A DNA stretch of 64,000 bases from Aselliscus stoliczkanus (Eukaryota > Chordata > Mammalia > Chiroptera > Hipposideridae): positions 58,619,501-58,683,500 of the forward strand of contig CM066731.1 in assembly GCA_033961575.1 (NCBI GenBank). The letters run 5' to 3'. The translations under genes and the position numbers were made by a program. Position 1 is the stretch's first letter, and each line of letters begins with the position of its first letter. Positions 48,190-60,445 of this stretch are shown in pieces. The notes under the pieces are model-generated. The model was not told where the DNA came from. It was given only the letters and a program-made list of their open reading frames with translations, and made no database searches.

Positions 48190-50685
48190 CTTTTCTGAGA
48201 TGATCAGTCAGTTTTGGCCACAAGAATGGACACAGGAGAGGATCAGGAAAAACGTTTATTATACTCATAGGTTCCAGGGACAGGGCCACCTGGGGACACC
48301 TCAGGGTGGTGAGGAGGCAGAGAGCTGGAAGGAACACAGGGAAAGCTGGAGTTGGGGCCTTCACTGTGATTTTCTCAGGGAAGTCAAGGCAGGGCAGAGT
48401 GAATGGTTTAGGTCTGGTGAGTTTAAATAATTTCCTTGGGCGCTGAGCTATAGGGGTGGTCCTCACTTGCCTAGTACCTGGCACTGGGATGATGATGACA
48501 AAGGGATACTGGAGTATGTGTGCCAGGTGGAGGTTCAACCCCAAAACCAGTTTAACTTCCTTTGAGAAAGTTATATTGGAAGAGAGATACAAATGTCAAA
48601 GGACTCTTCAATGAATAGATAGCAGCTCAGACACTGAACAAATACAAACAGAGACCATTTATTCTGAGGAGCAGATAGGACACATATTAGAAAAAGTCAG
48701 TCCTGCACATTTCATTTCATAAGGGTGCCAGTGTTTTACTCCCTAATTTTAACTTTTCAATTCAGGGAGGCTAGTTTGAAATTAAATATCAGTGAAATGT
48801 AGAAGGTTGACCATATTTCTTTGTTCCCTGCTTAAATTCTGAAATAGTTTTTACTGTCATTGCTTTAGGACAAGATTTTGATATAATGCTATTTTATTAA
48901 AGATAATAAAATGAAGAGGAGACAAAGATGTTTTTCTTTTAGTAATATTTTTTGGCAAAACAGAGCTTATGAGACAGTTTATGCTGAGAGTAAGAAAAAA
49001 TCATTCTTACATATATGAAATTTGGGGCTCAGTGGCAATAATTCTATATTAAAATATGCTTAGGGATACGACTGTCAAGGGCAAGTGTTTACAGACAAAT
49101 GGATCTTAAAACACATTTTAGAAAAGAGCTGTAGCAGAAAACATTTGTTATCAATTCTAATCAGTTGGTTTTCACTGACCACTGACAATTGTGTACTCAT
49201 ATTTCCGGCCCAGGTTGCAAAATAAATAAGCCTCCTTTAAAAAAAAAAGAAAAAGAAAAAGAAAAAGAAAAGAGAGGAAAAAAATGTAAGAGAGAAAGAA
49301 AAGTGGCAAATTGAAGAAGATAGACTCAAGAAACACATAAAGGCAAATTAATGCTGTTATCATATTGAAACACTATATTTAAATACTAAACACTTAGAAC
49401 AAAATTCTACTGAACTAAATCCATCAGACTTTATTGTGCATGTAAAAAAGGGGATTTAAACATAAATGATTGAGAAACTGGTTATTAGATATACCTCACA
49501 GTTGCCTAATGAATTACCGGCATTTTATTCGTTCTTTTTGTATTTCATTTATTCCTCCATATACCCACCTATCTGATGGTTCATTCATTCATTCATTCAT
49601 TCATTCCATTTTTAGTTTCCTAATCTTCTCCAGCAAGGTTAACAAGTTTAGCTACTGTTACCCATAACCTCATCATAAATCTTTTGTGGCAGACAGATGT
49701 CAGTGTGATTCTGTGACTTGTGCGAAAGCTTAGCGTCTGCTTAGACATCACTTAGACAAAATGCTCTGTCTCTCAGGACCAAAAGCATCTGAGTGTTGGA
49801 AGATGGGATTATCCATTGGGAATGGACCAACACTGTCTTTGGAAGGAGGAAATTTGCTGACTATGGGTACTATAGTATCCAGAGTGTTTTTGTAGAGAGC
49901 TGTCATCCTTTCTTTCTTTTTTTAATTTCAATTACCTCTAGGCAATGGTGGTTCCACTAATTCTTCTAAAATGTACCTTTTGCCTTTAGTGCTGGGCTCG
50001 TTGTGATATGCTGCATTATGACTGAGCATGAGCTGGCATTTACAGAAGTGAAGGCTGGAGAAATAAGTCCCTCGTTACTTACTCCTTGATAGCTAGACTG
50101 GAAAACAGCACATCCTGTCCTAGGCAGAGTGCCTGGATTCCCAGGGTGCACACCAAGGAGCATTGTTTTTTCTCTTACCACGTCATCTTTTGTTTGCTTA
50201 GTCCTTTTAATTTTCTCCTTCCTTTCAATAAATCCAGTATCATGTTACAAAATTCTAGAGCATTGTTGAAGCTATTTTTCTCTCACTTATTTGGATGAAA
50301 AATCAAGACAGTATCATTTTGGAAATTATAAGCAAAAAGCATGTCAGGATTAACAATGTATTGGTAATATCAAAGATATCTGCACAGTTGGGTTATCTGT
50401 AGATTTCCTTTAAGTGATTCATGATGTAATGCAAATAAACATGTTATGAAAAGCTATTGACATGAAGTCTTTTAGGTGATGATTGCTTATAAACTCTCCA
50501 CATATTAAAAATTAAATATGAAACCCTAATATTTCAATGTGGACATTAAAGAGATAGAAATGTCATTGAGAAGATGAGGTGGCAGGATTTTCACAAGCTG
50601 GAAGCATCATTTGAGTTTGCCTCAGTCTCAGGGAATTGATGGTGATTGTGCTGATTGTGATTATGATATGATGACAATAGTAACA
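48190..50685. other. Unclassified intergenic DNA
   Basis: 48230-48580 is locally GC-richer and may be an old LTR in antisense ('cgtttattatactcataggt'). Two open frames of about 140 codons on opposite strands overlap there without motifs. Simple repeats: (AAAAAG)n at 49239-49276 and (ATTC)n at 49580-49607. Confidence 0.45.
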
Positions 50686-50689
50686 ATAT

Positions 50690-50900
50690 TAGCACTACTC
50701 GTTATTAAATCTTTACTGTCTGCCAGGCCCTGTATTGAGTGCTTCCTGCATTATCTCTTGTAACCCTCATCGTAAACTGATGAACAAAGTGCTATTTGTC
50801 TTCACTTGACAGATGAGGATACTAAGAACAGAGAGGTTAAGTAGCTTGCTGAAGATCACAGCGCTGGTGGCAAAGCCTGGATGCTATCCTGGGCTACAAC
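50690..50900 (-). mobile_element. MIR SINE
   Basis: 'cattatctcttgtaaccctc', 'cagatgaggatactaagaac' and 'gaggttaagtagcttgctga' are antisense MIR. Confidence 0.85.
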
Positions 50901-50944
50901 TCCAAGGTCAATATTTTCCATGATTACACTTGATTGGTTCTCAA

Positions 50945-52330
50945 ATAATGTGTCCCTCCATTTCAGCCAGACTTGAACCGCTACCTAAGAGTAAACAAGA
51001 ACATATAAACAAAACAAAAAAATACTTTCTAAATTTTCCTGAGGAGCCATTAAAGAGAGAGTCAAGTTCAGGGGAAACCTAAATGGCCCTTCATATATAC
51101 TAATGCAGATATGAGCCCTATGCTAATCACAAATCTAACAGTATGTTGAAATCAGTAACTTTGTAACTGGAAGTACATTATAATATATGAAATGATAATA
51201 AACATGGTTGCAATAGAGTAAAAATAAACCCAGGCATCTTTTGAATTGTTTCCTGAAACATGTACTTTGAAAGTTGCCATACATAGAATAGCCTACTATG
51301 TAATATTGGGTTGTTGGAAAAGTCATGATGTATTTTTTCTGTTTTTCATTGTAAAAATGCGTCATGACTTTTCGGACAACCCAATAGTTTAATGTACTTT
51401 AAACCATAATCATCATTTATTTTCTGAGAATTCAGACTTCTAAATTAGATTCCATGCCCCTGTATCTCTGCTTTATCTCTTCCAGGATCCCCTTTATTTC
51501 AGTCTCTGATGCAACTCCTCTACCTTATAAAATCAAAATCCCCGTGACACACTGAGTTCTTTGGGAAGATATCTGCCCCTGTTTGTTATAAAGTGGCAAG
51601 GTGAAAGTGATATAGGAAGGGGGCAAGTACACCTCCGGCTGGTAGCCTGAATTCAAAGAACCTGTATAGAACTTCCCTGGTCTTTGACTTCAGTATTTAA
51701 TTAATTTCAAGCAATTATATTGCCAATACATCCTAATTAGGTCAACTGGCCTTCACCATTGTTCTCTTGTCTCTCATCAAAAATCATTTGTTTAACATTC
51801 AAGGTGTCTGTTACAAATGAAGTGAGATAAGGGTTTCGGTATTACATTCTATAAATTGTATTCTGTATATTTGTAAATTATGCTGACAGGCAATCCTATA
51901 ACACAATGAGGTCAAAACAGCAAAAATCTTTATGCTGAACTTAAACCAAAAAAAAAGGGGAAAGGATCACAAAGGTACCATGTTAGGTGTGCCGAAGAAA
52001 GTTGTTAAATTCAATCTAAGACAATGGTTACTTTTCAGATTATCTTAAAGGAACTAAGTGAAACAAATTCTTAATATCCACAGCAAGAGGATATTCATTA
52101 AATTAAAGACATGTTTATAAAGAACCGACTGTATAAAAATATACTATGTTACATGCCATAAACTATAAGAGAATTGTTTAGATATAGTTCATGATTTTAG
52201 AGAGTTTGCAATTTAAAAGAGGGAACAAAATATGCATTTTAAAAGAGGGAACAACTAATTAATTAAATAGAACAAAACAATGTAATTTAGCCTGAAAGAA
52301 CATAGCTGAATTGAATTGATCTACTAAAAA
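50945..52330. other. Unclassified AT-rich DNA around a MITE
   Basis: Apart from the MITE at 51306-51384, no gene or assignable repeat was seen. Confidence 0.45.
51306..51384. mobile_element. 79-bp palindromic mariner-type MITE
   Basis: TA flanks lie at 51304-51305 and 51385-51386. The ends TTGGGTTGTTGGAAAAGTCA and (reverse-complemented) TTGGGTTGTCCGAAAAGTCA are inverted, and the arms meet near the centre, so the element is almost wholly palindromic. The same family occurs at 60366-60445 in the opposite orientation. Layout resembles human MADE1, a mariner-derived MITE. Confidence 0.9.
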
Positions 52331-52335
52331 TTAGT

Positions 52336-52415
52336 TCTTTCAACTGCTATTTATTGAGTGCCTACTATGTGCCAGTTCATGAGACATAGTTCTTCCCACT
52401 AAGGGACTGTGATAT
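52336..52415 (-). mobile_element. L2 3'-end fragment
   Basis: 'tttattgagtgcctactatg' with 'tgccagttcatgagacatag' is the antisense L2 end. Confidence 0.75.
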
Positions 52416-52454
52416 CTGTAAACTAAATTCTTGACAAATTTTCAGGATATAGGG

Positions 52455-52575
52455 TAGAGAATTAAAATAGCTTCAGCTTTGGAGTTAGAAATATCTGAAT
52501 CAAAACCTGGACTTGTCAATTATTCATTGATTGACTTGGGCCAATCATTTATAATCTCTTAGCTTCATTGCAGAA
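52455..52575 (+). mobile_element. MIR 5' fragment
   Basis: 'agctttggagttagaaatat', 'ctgaatcaaaacctggac' and 'cttgggccaatcatttataa' follow the MIR 5' half. Confidence 0.65.
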
Positions 52576-53400
52576 ATCAGGGGGTCATCTTTGAGTCCCT
52601 CTTTCAACTTCATCCTACATCTAGTTAATACAAAAATTAGTCTTCAAAGATTTCTTGAATATATACCATCTTCTCCGTCCACATCCCCCGTCCTAAGACA
52701 GGCCCTCGTGATTTGTTTATGGACCTGTAGCCCAAATTGGTTTTGCTATCCCCATGTCATTCTTCATCAATCTATCATGCATGTTGTAACCCAAGTGATC
52801 TTTCTAAAACTTTTACCTGACTCTGTATGACACTCCTCTGCTCAAAACTGTTCAGTCACTTCTCATCACCCAGAAGGTGCAAGTCTATACTTCTTAACAA
52901 GGCATTTAAGACCTTTAATGAGCTGAACTCTGATTATATTTCAACCTCGCATGCTAATCTTCCTCCATATATATCCTTTGTTTCTCTAATCACCAGTCTG
53001 TTTTGTGCCTCTGTGCCTTTGCACATGTTTTGTTTGTTGCTTGGTTGGTTTTTATGCCAATGCCAAAGCCTGAATCATTGTCCCCATCCTCACTCCACCA
53101 CTCCTATCTGGAAAACTTAAAAATTGTATTCTTCATTCAACACATTACTCAAACACCATCTCCTTTATGGAGCATTCCTTGATAATCCTGATGCAGGTCA
53201 TTTTCTATCATCAGCACGCGCACAGCATGTTTTATATATCAATATTAGCACAGTGCTTTCTAATGTACTATTTGTGTCTATGCCAAATTGCCTCAACAAG
53301 TCTGAACAACACCTGAGAACAAACATAAGACCTTTCACCTTTGAGTCCTCAGTCCTAAAATAATGTCTGCCATGGAGAGGATGTGCCACAAATATTTATT
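52576..53400 (+). mobile_element. L2 LINE 3' fragment
   Basis: 'ttctaaaacttttacctgac', 'ctctgctcaaaactgttcag', 'ggcatttaagacctttaatg', 'gtgcctttgcacatgttttg' and 'cacaaatatttattgtagta' follow the L2 3' end in order. The open frames inside are broken L2 rather than host genes. Confidence 0.75.
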
Positions 53401-53404
53401 GTAG

Positions 53405-54640
53405 TAATGAAGTTAAGTTTGGGGATCAGGGGAAAGAACCAAGAAATGCTTTGTGGAGAAGGTTGGTATTTGCAGTAAGCCTTGAAAGACTTCTGAAATA
53501 TTTCCTGAATTTTAAAAATGAAATTTTGGGATATTTAGTGTTTTTACATACACAAATGGAGATAGCTTCATGGTTCTCCCTTTAATGCATAAGTATTTTT
53601 GCAGCAAAGCTTTGTCTTCTATTCAAGGCCCTAGGTGCTGAGCTCTGAGTAGGGTCAAGACTTAATAAGTATGCTAATTATCTGATTTAAAGAAGCATCT
53701 TCCTCATGTCTCTTAGAGGAGGTCAACCTTGATTTCAGAAAGGGACCACTCATTCTCCTGTAGTATATGCTGTCAAAAATATTTGACTTTTTAGTTGGGT
53801 CATATATGGCTGCACACCATTCCTGATAGCAAATAAAATTGTTTATATTCATTCTGTTATATTTGGTTTCTCCCGAACATGTTTAAAAATATGTACGTAC
53901 ATCTTTGAGCCACAATGAAAAACACGTGACTACCCTGGGTACCTCACTGTTATTCATTTTAACTCTCCGTGGGCAGATCATGGAGTCTGATTATCAAAGT
54001 AACAACTTGGGCATTTTTCTACTCCAAATCATCTATTTCAGGTTCTCAGTGATGGTTACGCTGTTAGATATTCTGGCAGATTGCTTACCTGAATTATTAA
54101 GTGGAATTAACAATACTTTCTGGGATATCCCATTCTTAACTATTGCATGTTTCCACATATGTATATCACTTAAAATACAAACAAAAAAACATTGACAGCA
54201 ATAAAGAAATTATGAAGTACAGGAATCCAGGACAGACCGAAGGAAAAAAAAATCTACGTATGCTGTTGTAGTCAGCTTCAAGGACAATTATTTCCTTTAT
54301 TATAAACGCTTCACATTTATTAGTATAATTTTTTTTATTTTTATTTTGGTAGCACCTCATGGTTCAGAGCCAGAGACATCATCATCGAGGCTCTGTGAAG
54401 AAACCTCTGTGTTTGTAGATCTTGAAAATCCCTGCATCATAAGAAAGGTATTCGCTAAATTTGAGGAGTTCGTGAAGTAGCTAGAGGAACATTAAGTGGA
54501 ATAGGGTAGCATCTGAGATGTAGCTTTATAGTTATATACAGACATCATTCTATGTGAGTTAGGAAGGCAAACTCAGAAGGGAGGGCCGGCTTGCTTTTCT
54601 CTCTTCTTCCTGTCAAAAGCTGAAGATTTCCTCCCAACCT
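53405..54640. other. Unclassified intergenic DNA upstream of the CpG island
   Basis: No gene or repeat was recognised. Distal regulatory elements cannot be judged from sequence alone. Confidence 0.45.
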
Positions 54641-55294
54641 TTGGGTGTCTGTCTGCACTTTGGGAGTTTTCAGCTGGGTTCTCAACCTATAGTCTCCCAT
54701 CGACTTGCTGCAAGCCCAGCCAGGGTTTCTAACAGATGGCAACTTTCTTTTCGCAGCAAACCCTCAGACCCACGCACGTTTTCACAACTCTGCTCTTCTC
54801 GCACTCTGAGCCAGTGTAGGCAGAGCAGGAGGTGGCGTGGAGAGGCTTCAACGCGCGGTGGGGATGACCCCTTTGCGAAAAGTATTTGCAGCTGCCAAGG
54901 CATAGCCAACAAGCGCCAGATTTATGCGCACTTTGAAAGAAGCCCCTTCACCATTGGCTTTTTGAGCGGCACTGTCGCTAGGGAGCGGCGGGCGGGTCAG
55001 GCACAGGCTCCGGAGAAGCCCGGGTTGTTGGTTGCTGGAACCTGGGAGAGAGGCGCACGCATTCTGCGCGTGGACATACACGCACACTCGCGGACAGTTC
55101 TAGCCCCCCGGCCCCTGTCCGGCAGTGGGCGCCCCCTGTGCTGCTCTGGGCGGAGCACCAGAGCCGGGCTCGCCGCGGGTCCCCTGATCTCTGCTGCTGC
55201 CGCCCAGAGGAAGAAGGCACCTCTGCTCGGATTCCCCAGGCGCCGGCGCTGCGGAGAGCCGTTGAGGGCGGGCGCGAGCAGGAGAGCGCGATGA

Positions 55295-55542
55295 ATGAGT
55301 TCCCCCCGCGCCTCCGAGTTGTCTGAGTTGGCAGCCCCGTGCAAGGCTTGCGGCTCTCAGCACCCCACGCGCTTGCAGCTCCGGGGGCTGCAGCCCACGC
55401 TAGCGGCCGGGGCGGAGCCCGCCGCGCTGGGGGAGCCGAGGCTCGCGAGCCCCTCCGGTCCTGGCACCAGTTTGGGGAGGAGGGTGGGCCCCCAGCAGAG
55501 GAGCGTTCTGCTGGCACTCTCCACGTTCCCTGCTGCCTCTCC
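55295..55542 (+). other. Frameshifted upstream N-terminal extension of C8orf34
   Basis: ATG at 55295 opens MSSPRASELSELAAP, and a different frame (open from 55327) reads GLRLSAPHA, then GRGGARRAGG, leading directly into MASYQQ. From memory, the human long C8orf34 isoform begins with very similar text in one continuous frame (MSSPLASELSELAA..., then ...RLSAPHA...). Here the two halves lie in frames 2 and 1, so an indel of 1 (mod 3) lies between about 55335 and 55347. The downstream frame has no ATG before 55543. Either the extension is not made in this species, or the assembly has an error. Confidence 0.6.
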
Positions 55543-55611
55543 ATGGCGTCGTATCAGCAATCCCGGATCCAGGCTTACCTGGAGAAGAACAAGATCGGCC
55601 CCCTGTTTGAG
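55543..55611 (+). CDS. C8orf34: C8orf34 (VEST1) first coding exon, 5' partial gene
   Basis: ATG at 55543 opens MASYQQSRIQAYLEKNKIG, and the exon ends LFE at 55611, before GTAAGG. From memory this is the N-terminus of C8orf34 (vestibule-1), whose next exon continues in phase 0 with the rest of a region related to the PKA regulatory-subunit dimerisation/anchoring fold. Such a fold would be expected to bind anchoring proteins, but the cellular role of C8orf34 is poorly defined. The ATG context TCTCC-ATG-G has G at +4 but no purine at -3. This ATG is chosen because it is the only one in frame after the stop at 55324 and it begins the conserved text. The remaining exons lie beyond the right edge. 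Only 23 codons are visible, so identity rests on one short, distinctive peptide plus the upstream remnant. Confidence 0.85.
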
Positions 55612-55617
55612 GTAAGG
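55612..55617 (+). promoter_or_regulatory. Splice donor of C8orf34 exon 1
   Basis: GAG|GTAAGG is a strong match to the vertebrate donor consensus, in phase 0. Confidence 0.85.
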
Positions 55618-56512
55618 CGCTGTGGAGGAAGGGGTGCCCAGACAAAAGCAGAACCGGGAGGGAAGCAGGGATAGAGAACAAACGAGTGGGAGGGGCGCCC
55701 CTGTGACCCTAGTTCACTGGCATTGCTCTGTCCCTGCCAGGTGTCCTGGAACGCAGCCTGCCGGCGCTTCCCAGGTTACCTGGGCGCGGACAGGTGAGCT
55801 GGTAGGGCCAAGCCTCAGCCTGGCAGGGGAAGTTTGAGTCGTAGACTGCCCAGCATCTTGCAGCCACAGGCACAGACCCTGACAGACTGAGATAGACAGA
55901 GCACACACTCACACACTTTTTTCTTCGAATTCACACTGGCTTACGAATTGGATTTTTTTTTTTTTTTAATATGGGCAGTAGTAGAACCCGAAAAGGTGGA
56001 GGAGGTGCCTAGCATTTGGGAAGGCGCACGGTTAATTGGGAGAAGCCAGAACTGATAAGGAGTGGGCTTCAGTAGGTGCGGGCCTGTTGAATGAAAGTGT
56101 CAAACTGAGACGCTGACATGGATGAAAAATGAGCCCTTTGAAGATTGTACCTGGGCGAGGAGGCGAAAGGTCGGAGAAAGGTTCCGGGAAAGCACGCACG
56201 TTTTTATGGAAAGGAGACGTAGCTGTGTTCTCTCGCCATCAAAGAATTGATGACAAAAAGACTCTAGGAGGAAGGATGATCCGGAGGACAGGAACATGAG
56301 AATGGGAGTCAGACCAGGCACCTGCCAAGCGCCGGGGAGGGGGCGGGGCTGTTTGCAGGCGCTGGGCAGATGCTGAGGACAGCAAGGAGGGCCGCCCACA
56401 GTTCCTTCTCCGGGTCCAATTGTCCAGCGGGACACCGGCGGGTGGCGGGAGAACGTGGGAGGGCCGAGATACCCTTTCTAGCTCTCCCCTCCAAAAGCAG
56501 TTGTGGCCATTC

Positions 56513-56548
56513 TTGTGTGTGTGTGGTGGTGGTGGGGGGGGGGGGCGG
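56513..56548. repeat. (GT)n/(GGT)n/poly-G simple repeat
   Basis: GTGTGTGTG, then GGTGGTGGT, then about 13 G in a row, in the early intron. Confidence 0.93.
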
Positions 56549-59500
56549 TTTACATGTCCCTGGCGTCTGAGTGAGGTTGAAACGCAGCAGGGGTAAAAGA
56601 TAGCGGAGAACAGAGCAGCTTCTCTAGGACCAAAGAGCATTGTGACAACTGCAGAGAAAACGAATTAATTCCCCAACACAAGAGAGAGACGGATAAGGGG
56701 ATAAGATCAGATAGGTCTTTTCTCTGGGGTGGACAGGTTTGAAATAACCAAGAGTTGCATGATATACGTTTTTCTGCCTAAGTTAACGTTGTACTGTCTT
56801 GAATGACAGGACCATTGTTTCTGCTGAAATTTACTGTTGTGTAGTCATAACGTCCTACACTGTAAGTCTCCATTCCTGTTTCTGCCAAAAGTGTTAGCAA
56901 AGGAGGTCCATGTTCAAAAGCAAAGTAGGATGGCTGGAGCCACTAGAAGAAGTCTTTTCTTTGCCTTTAGTGGAATGTTAGAGACTATACATAATGTCAT
57001 GTGCATATTTTTGAAAAAGCAGACTTATAATAACCCTCTGGGGCACAGTATATTAATTGCATCAAAAATAACTATAAATTAATACATTTAATGTTTTTAA
57101 GTATATTTTAGTATAAATAGTTATTATATATGTATACTAAATATATAAAATACTTACAGTATATTTTACCAGGGAGAATAAGTGAATTGTTTATTGTTTT
57201 TAATAGATGCTGTTCTCATTTGTTAACTTATTTTAAAATTACAGAGTCTCTCCAAGTGATAATAGAGTTTGCAATATATGTAAACTTTGTACTTAATTAG
57301 GAAATAAATCCAACTTGATATGTATCAAGTGCTCTTTTTCAAAAAAATGCTCATCATCTAGTTCTGCACCAGTGAATTTTAAGTGGTGGCAAAATTGTCT
57401 CATAAAATTCTTAGACCTCATCACTAAAAAACAAACAACAAAATAAATACTTTGTATTTAATTGATTTTTCTGGTGACACATTTTATATATCCCCATTAG
57501 CTTGAATTACAGTGATGAGTTAATTTGTAAGGATTGATATGCACTGTAAATAATTGAAGAGAGAAAATGGATAAGTTGTCTTCTACTAAAATGATGTCCT
57601 TATGCAATAATTTTGATCTTGATAGAGCTTGGTTTGTGAGAATTACACGTAGTTTACAAAATTGGAAAATCTCACTAGCTTGTAGACTCTCTCTCCTCAT
57701 GCTAGAAAACCAGTGGAACCAGCCTAAAACGAATGTTGTTGATCTAACATTCTATTCAAAGCTCCCAGGACTTTGGTCATTGGTTCTCAGAACTGCTTCA
57801 GGGAAATAGAGGAGGAGTCAAGGAATCTGAATTTAGTAAGAAGCAGCACAAATGATTATTACATATTTAATTTCTGGACCACATTGTAAGAAACAGTGAC
57901 ATAACATAAAATATCCTTTTATTAATCACACATTGAAATAGTTAGATATCTCCAAGTTTTATTATTTGTGCTTTGTTGTGATTTTTTTTTTCCTGAGGCA
58001 CTGGAGTTGGTGACATAGGTTTACTTTAGTTTTGAAAATATTCAAGACCTGACATTACAGATCTGTCCCCTTTACAGATTTTGTAAGTTAGGAAAGTTTT
58101 GGGAAAACTTATTGGAGTGAAATACTTTAAAGAGAGCACATGGATATTACTTAAAACAATAACAAAAGTAACATATACTGGTATTGAGAATTGTATCCTG
58201 TTTTTTCACCTGTACATCTTCTTCACTTAGTTTAATTACTTAATTCATTTCTTACTTAGGTTACTTGTTTATTTCTAACATTTTATCATTTGAGAAGCTT
58301 ATAAAGCTTCTCACAATATGATGTTTCAAAAACTACTTTCAATCAAAAATGAATCTTGTTTCCACGTGATTTAGGAGTATAAATTTATACTACTTTTAAA
58401 TATGATTTGAGTTTTGAGGCATTACAGAAATCATTGTATTAGAGTCTTGGGTAATGATATTTTCATGAAATATATGAAGATGTAAGTTAAAAATGGTATT
58501 AATGACTTACATTCTGCTAACTCTGGTGTTTTTGCCAGATGTAATACTTTAGTATTGTCATCAGCTTATTCAGGGCTGGGAGTAGTGACCTCCTGGGCAT
58601 CAATCTATAAGGAATGTTGGACATCACTTCAATAAATTTGAACTATAGTTCTATTTAGTTTAGATTTTCGCACATAACTCCTTACTTAACTGGCAAGATG
58701 CGACATGGTTCGGCTCCCACCAAAATAGAGTATTTTTGCAACACATGTAAGCAAGATGCATGGTGGAAACACCAGACTTATCTCAAACCCTAAGGCCAAC
58801 CACTTAACAGTGAAAGAACTTGGCAGCCAGAAATTCTGAAACTAAATAATTAAGTGGCATACAGCTGCTTATTGGGATCATGTGATTAATTGCATCTGTA
58901 TTGTAAGCAGCAGTTTAAACTTAGTTCCCAAGAGGTTATATGATGTGGAACATCCTATTTTTCAAGATAGAAAAGTATACAATTTTCGGTTTCTCTTATT
59001 CCCATTAAGTAAATAGAATAATTATTTGGAAATTATTCGTTAAAAGATTGCTCAGGGCAGTCATATATCTTGATTCAGGCCATAGCACACTCACAAGAGT
59101 GTGAAATCCTAAACTATTAAAAACATTAAAATGGAGTCTTCATAAAATCTCCATAGAATTTTTAAATCTCTGTGTGCCGAAGATGTGGCCAACCAAATTC
59201 ACTACATTTCTCCAAAAGTGGTCTGACCCACCCCAAATAGAATGGGACTGCTTTGTCACTTTCTGTGTTTAGTTCAAAGGACCCCTACTTACATGGTGTG
59301 AATTTATGTTAACTGATTTGGCGTATGGTATGAAGTAGACTCATATCAAGCTCATGGTGACCCATAAGCCTGCATTATTCATACCCTTGCTGCTGCACAA
59401 CTTCCTTTTTTTCAGGTACCTGGCCCCGTAATTTCCAGCCACGTCTGTAACCCTGAAGTCCATTTAGCCTGGAGAGTATCAGGCAGTTTCCTGGCAGGGT

Positions 59501-60365
59501 TAGATTTGTTATGCATGAGGGAAGTGGGTGTTGAGAAAATAAGTGAATATATTGAAAATAATGCAAGCCAGCTCTCTCTCACTGATGGAGAGGGCAGGCA
59601 GAGATATAAAAAAGAAAAAGGGTAGAATGAACCTTGTGTTAGATTGAAATCAGAGGTATTGATGTGATCTCATGACTTCCAATAATAGATATAGATGCTA
59701 CTAGAAATAAGCATAGGTTTATGTGCATTAAAATATATATAAATATATGCATTTATTCCTTTATTGTGACTTACTGTAATGGCTTGGGAATAGCAACACC
59801 CCAGTAACAATGAGCACACTTAGAGACCAGATTTGGGGTTGTAAATATCATTGCCATTAAGTGGAACCAGGCATCCTTGGAAAAATGGTTAACTCCAGCC
59901 TTGTGGCTGGGGAAGTACAAGAGGAACCTGGAAAATGTTATGCCAGAAAGTAAGAAGGGGGTCAAAGAATAATACAAACATGTCAAATAAAAAAAACACA
60001 AAAATACCCAAAACATAGAAGCCGGCTTGAAGAGGCTCTTATTAACTAAATTTGGGACTATTTAAAAATCAAAATAAAGAATGATAACATTATATTACTG
60101 CATGAAGGAAGACTTTTTTTTTTTGCCTTGGGATATAATGGGATATACATGAATATATTCAATTTATAGGAAGAAGAAAAAGAGTTACCTTGCAGTAGAA
60201 TGTCAATTATGAAACATAGAAGGGATGATGGTATTAGACAATCACGACTTGGCAACCATTTAGTAATAATTCAGGCAAGAAACATTAATTGTTGCAAAAA
60301 GGAAGAGGTGAAAGTTGAATGAGGAATGAGATGCTACCTCATCTCTAGTATCTTTTCACAAAATA

Positions 60366-60445
60366 TTGTTGTCAGAAAAGTCATGATGCATTTTTGCAAT
60401 GAAAAACATAGAAAAAATACATCATGACTTTTCTGGCAACCCAAT
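60366..60445. mobile_element. 80-bp palindromic mariner-type MITE
   Basis: TA flanks lie at 60364-60365 and 60446-60447. Arms TTGTTGTCAGAAAAGTCATG and, reverse-complemented from the right, TTGGGTTGCCAGAAAAGTCA. The interior is the reverse complement of the 51306 copy, so the two are the same family inserted in opposite orientations. Confidence 0.9.

Larger units (their letters stand above)
54780..55625. promoter_or_regulatory. CpG island / probable C8orf34 promoter
   Basis: CpG density and GC content rise sharply from about 54780 and fall after about 55800, unlike the AT-rich surroundings. Candidate sites: an inverted CCAAT box (ATTGG, 54953-54957), a GC box GGCGGGCGGG (about 54987-54996) and an NRF1-like TGCGCGTG (55065-55072). 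There is no convincing TATA box. This fits a TATA-less housekeeping-type start, but the transcription start is not determined. The island sits directly over the first coding exon. A divergent minus-strand transcript is possible but not shown. Confidence 0.75.

Noticed and set aside
54641..55294. 217-codon plus-strand open frame ending TGA directly before the ATG at 55295
   Set aside because: It crosses the CpG island, where stops are rare, has low-complexity Arg/Ala/Pro composition and no domain, and its start lies upstream of the likely promoter. It is treated as a GC artefact.
54978..55544. 188-codon minus-strand open frame and overlapping 115- and 87-codon frames
   Set aside because: Shadow frames of the CpG island. 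Several overlap on both strands, with no motif.
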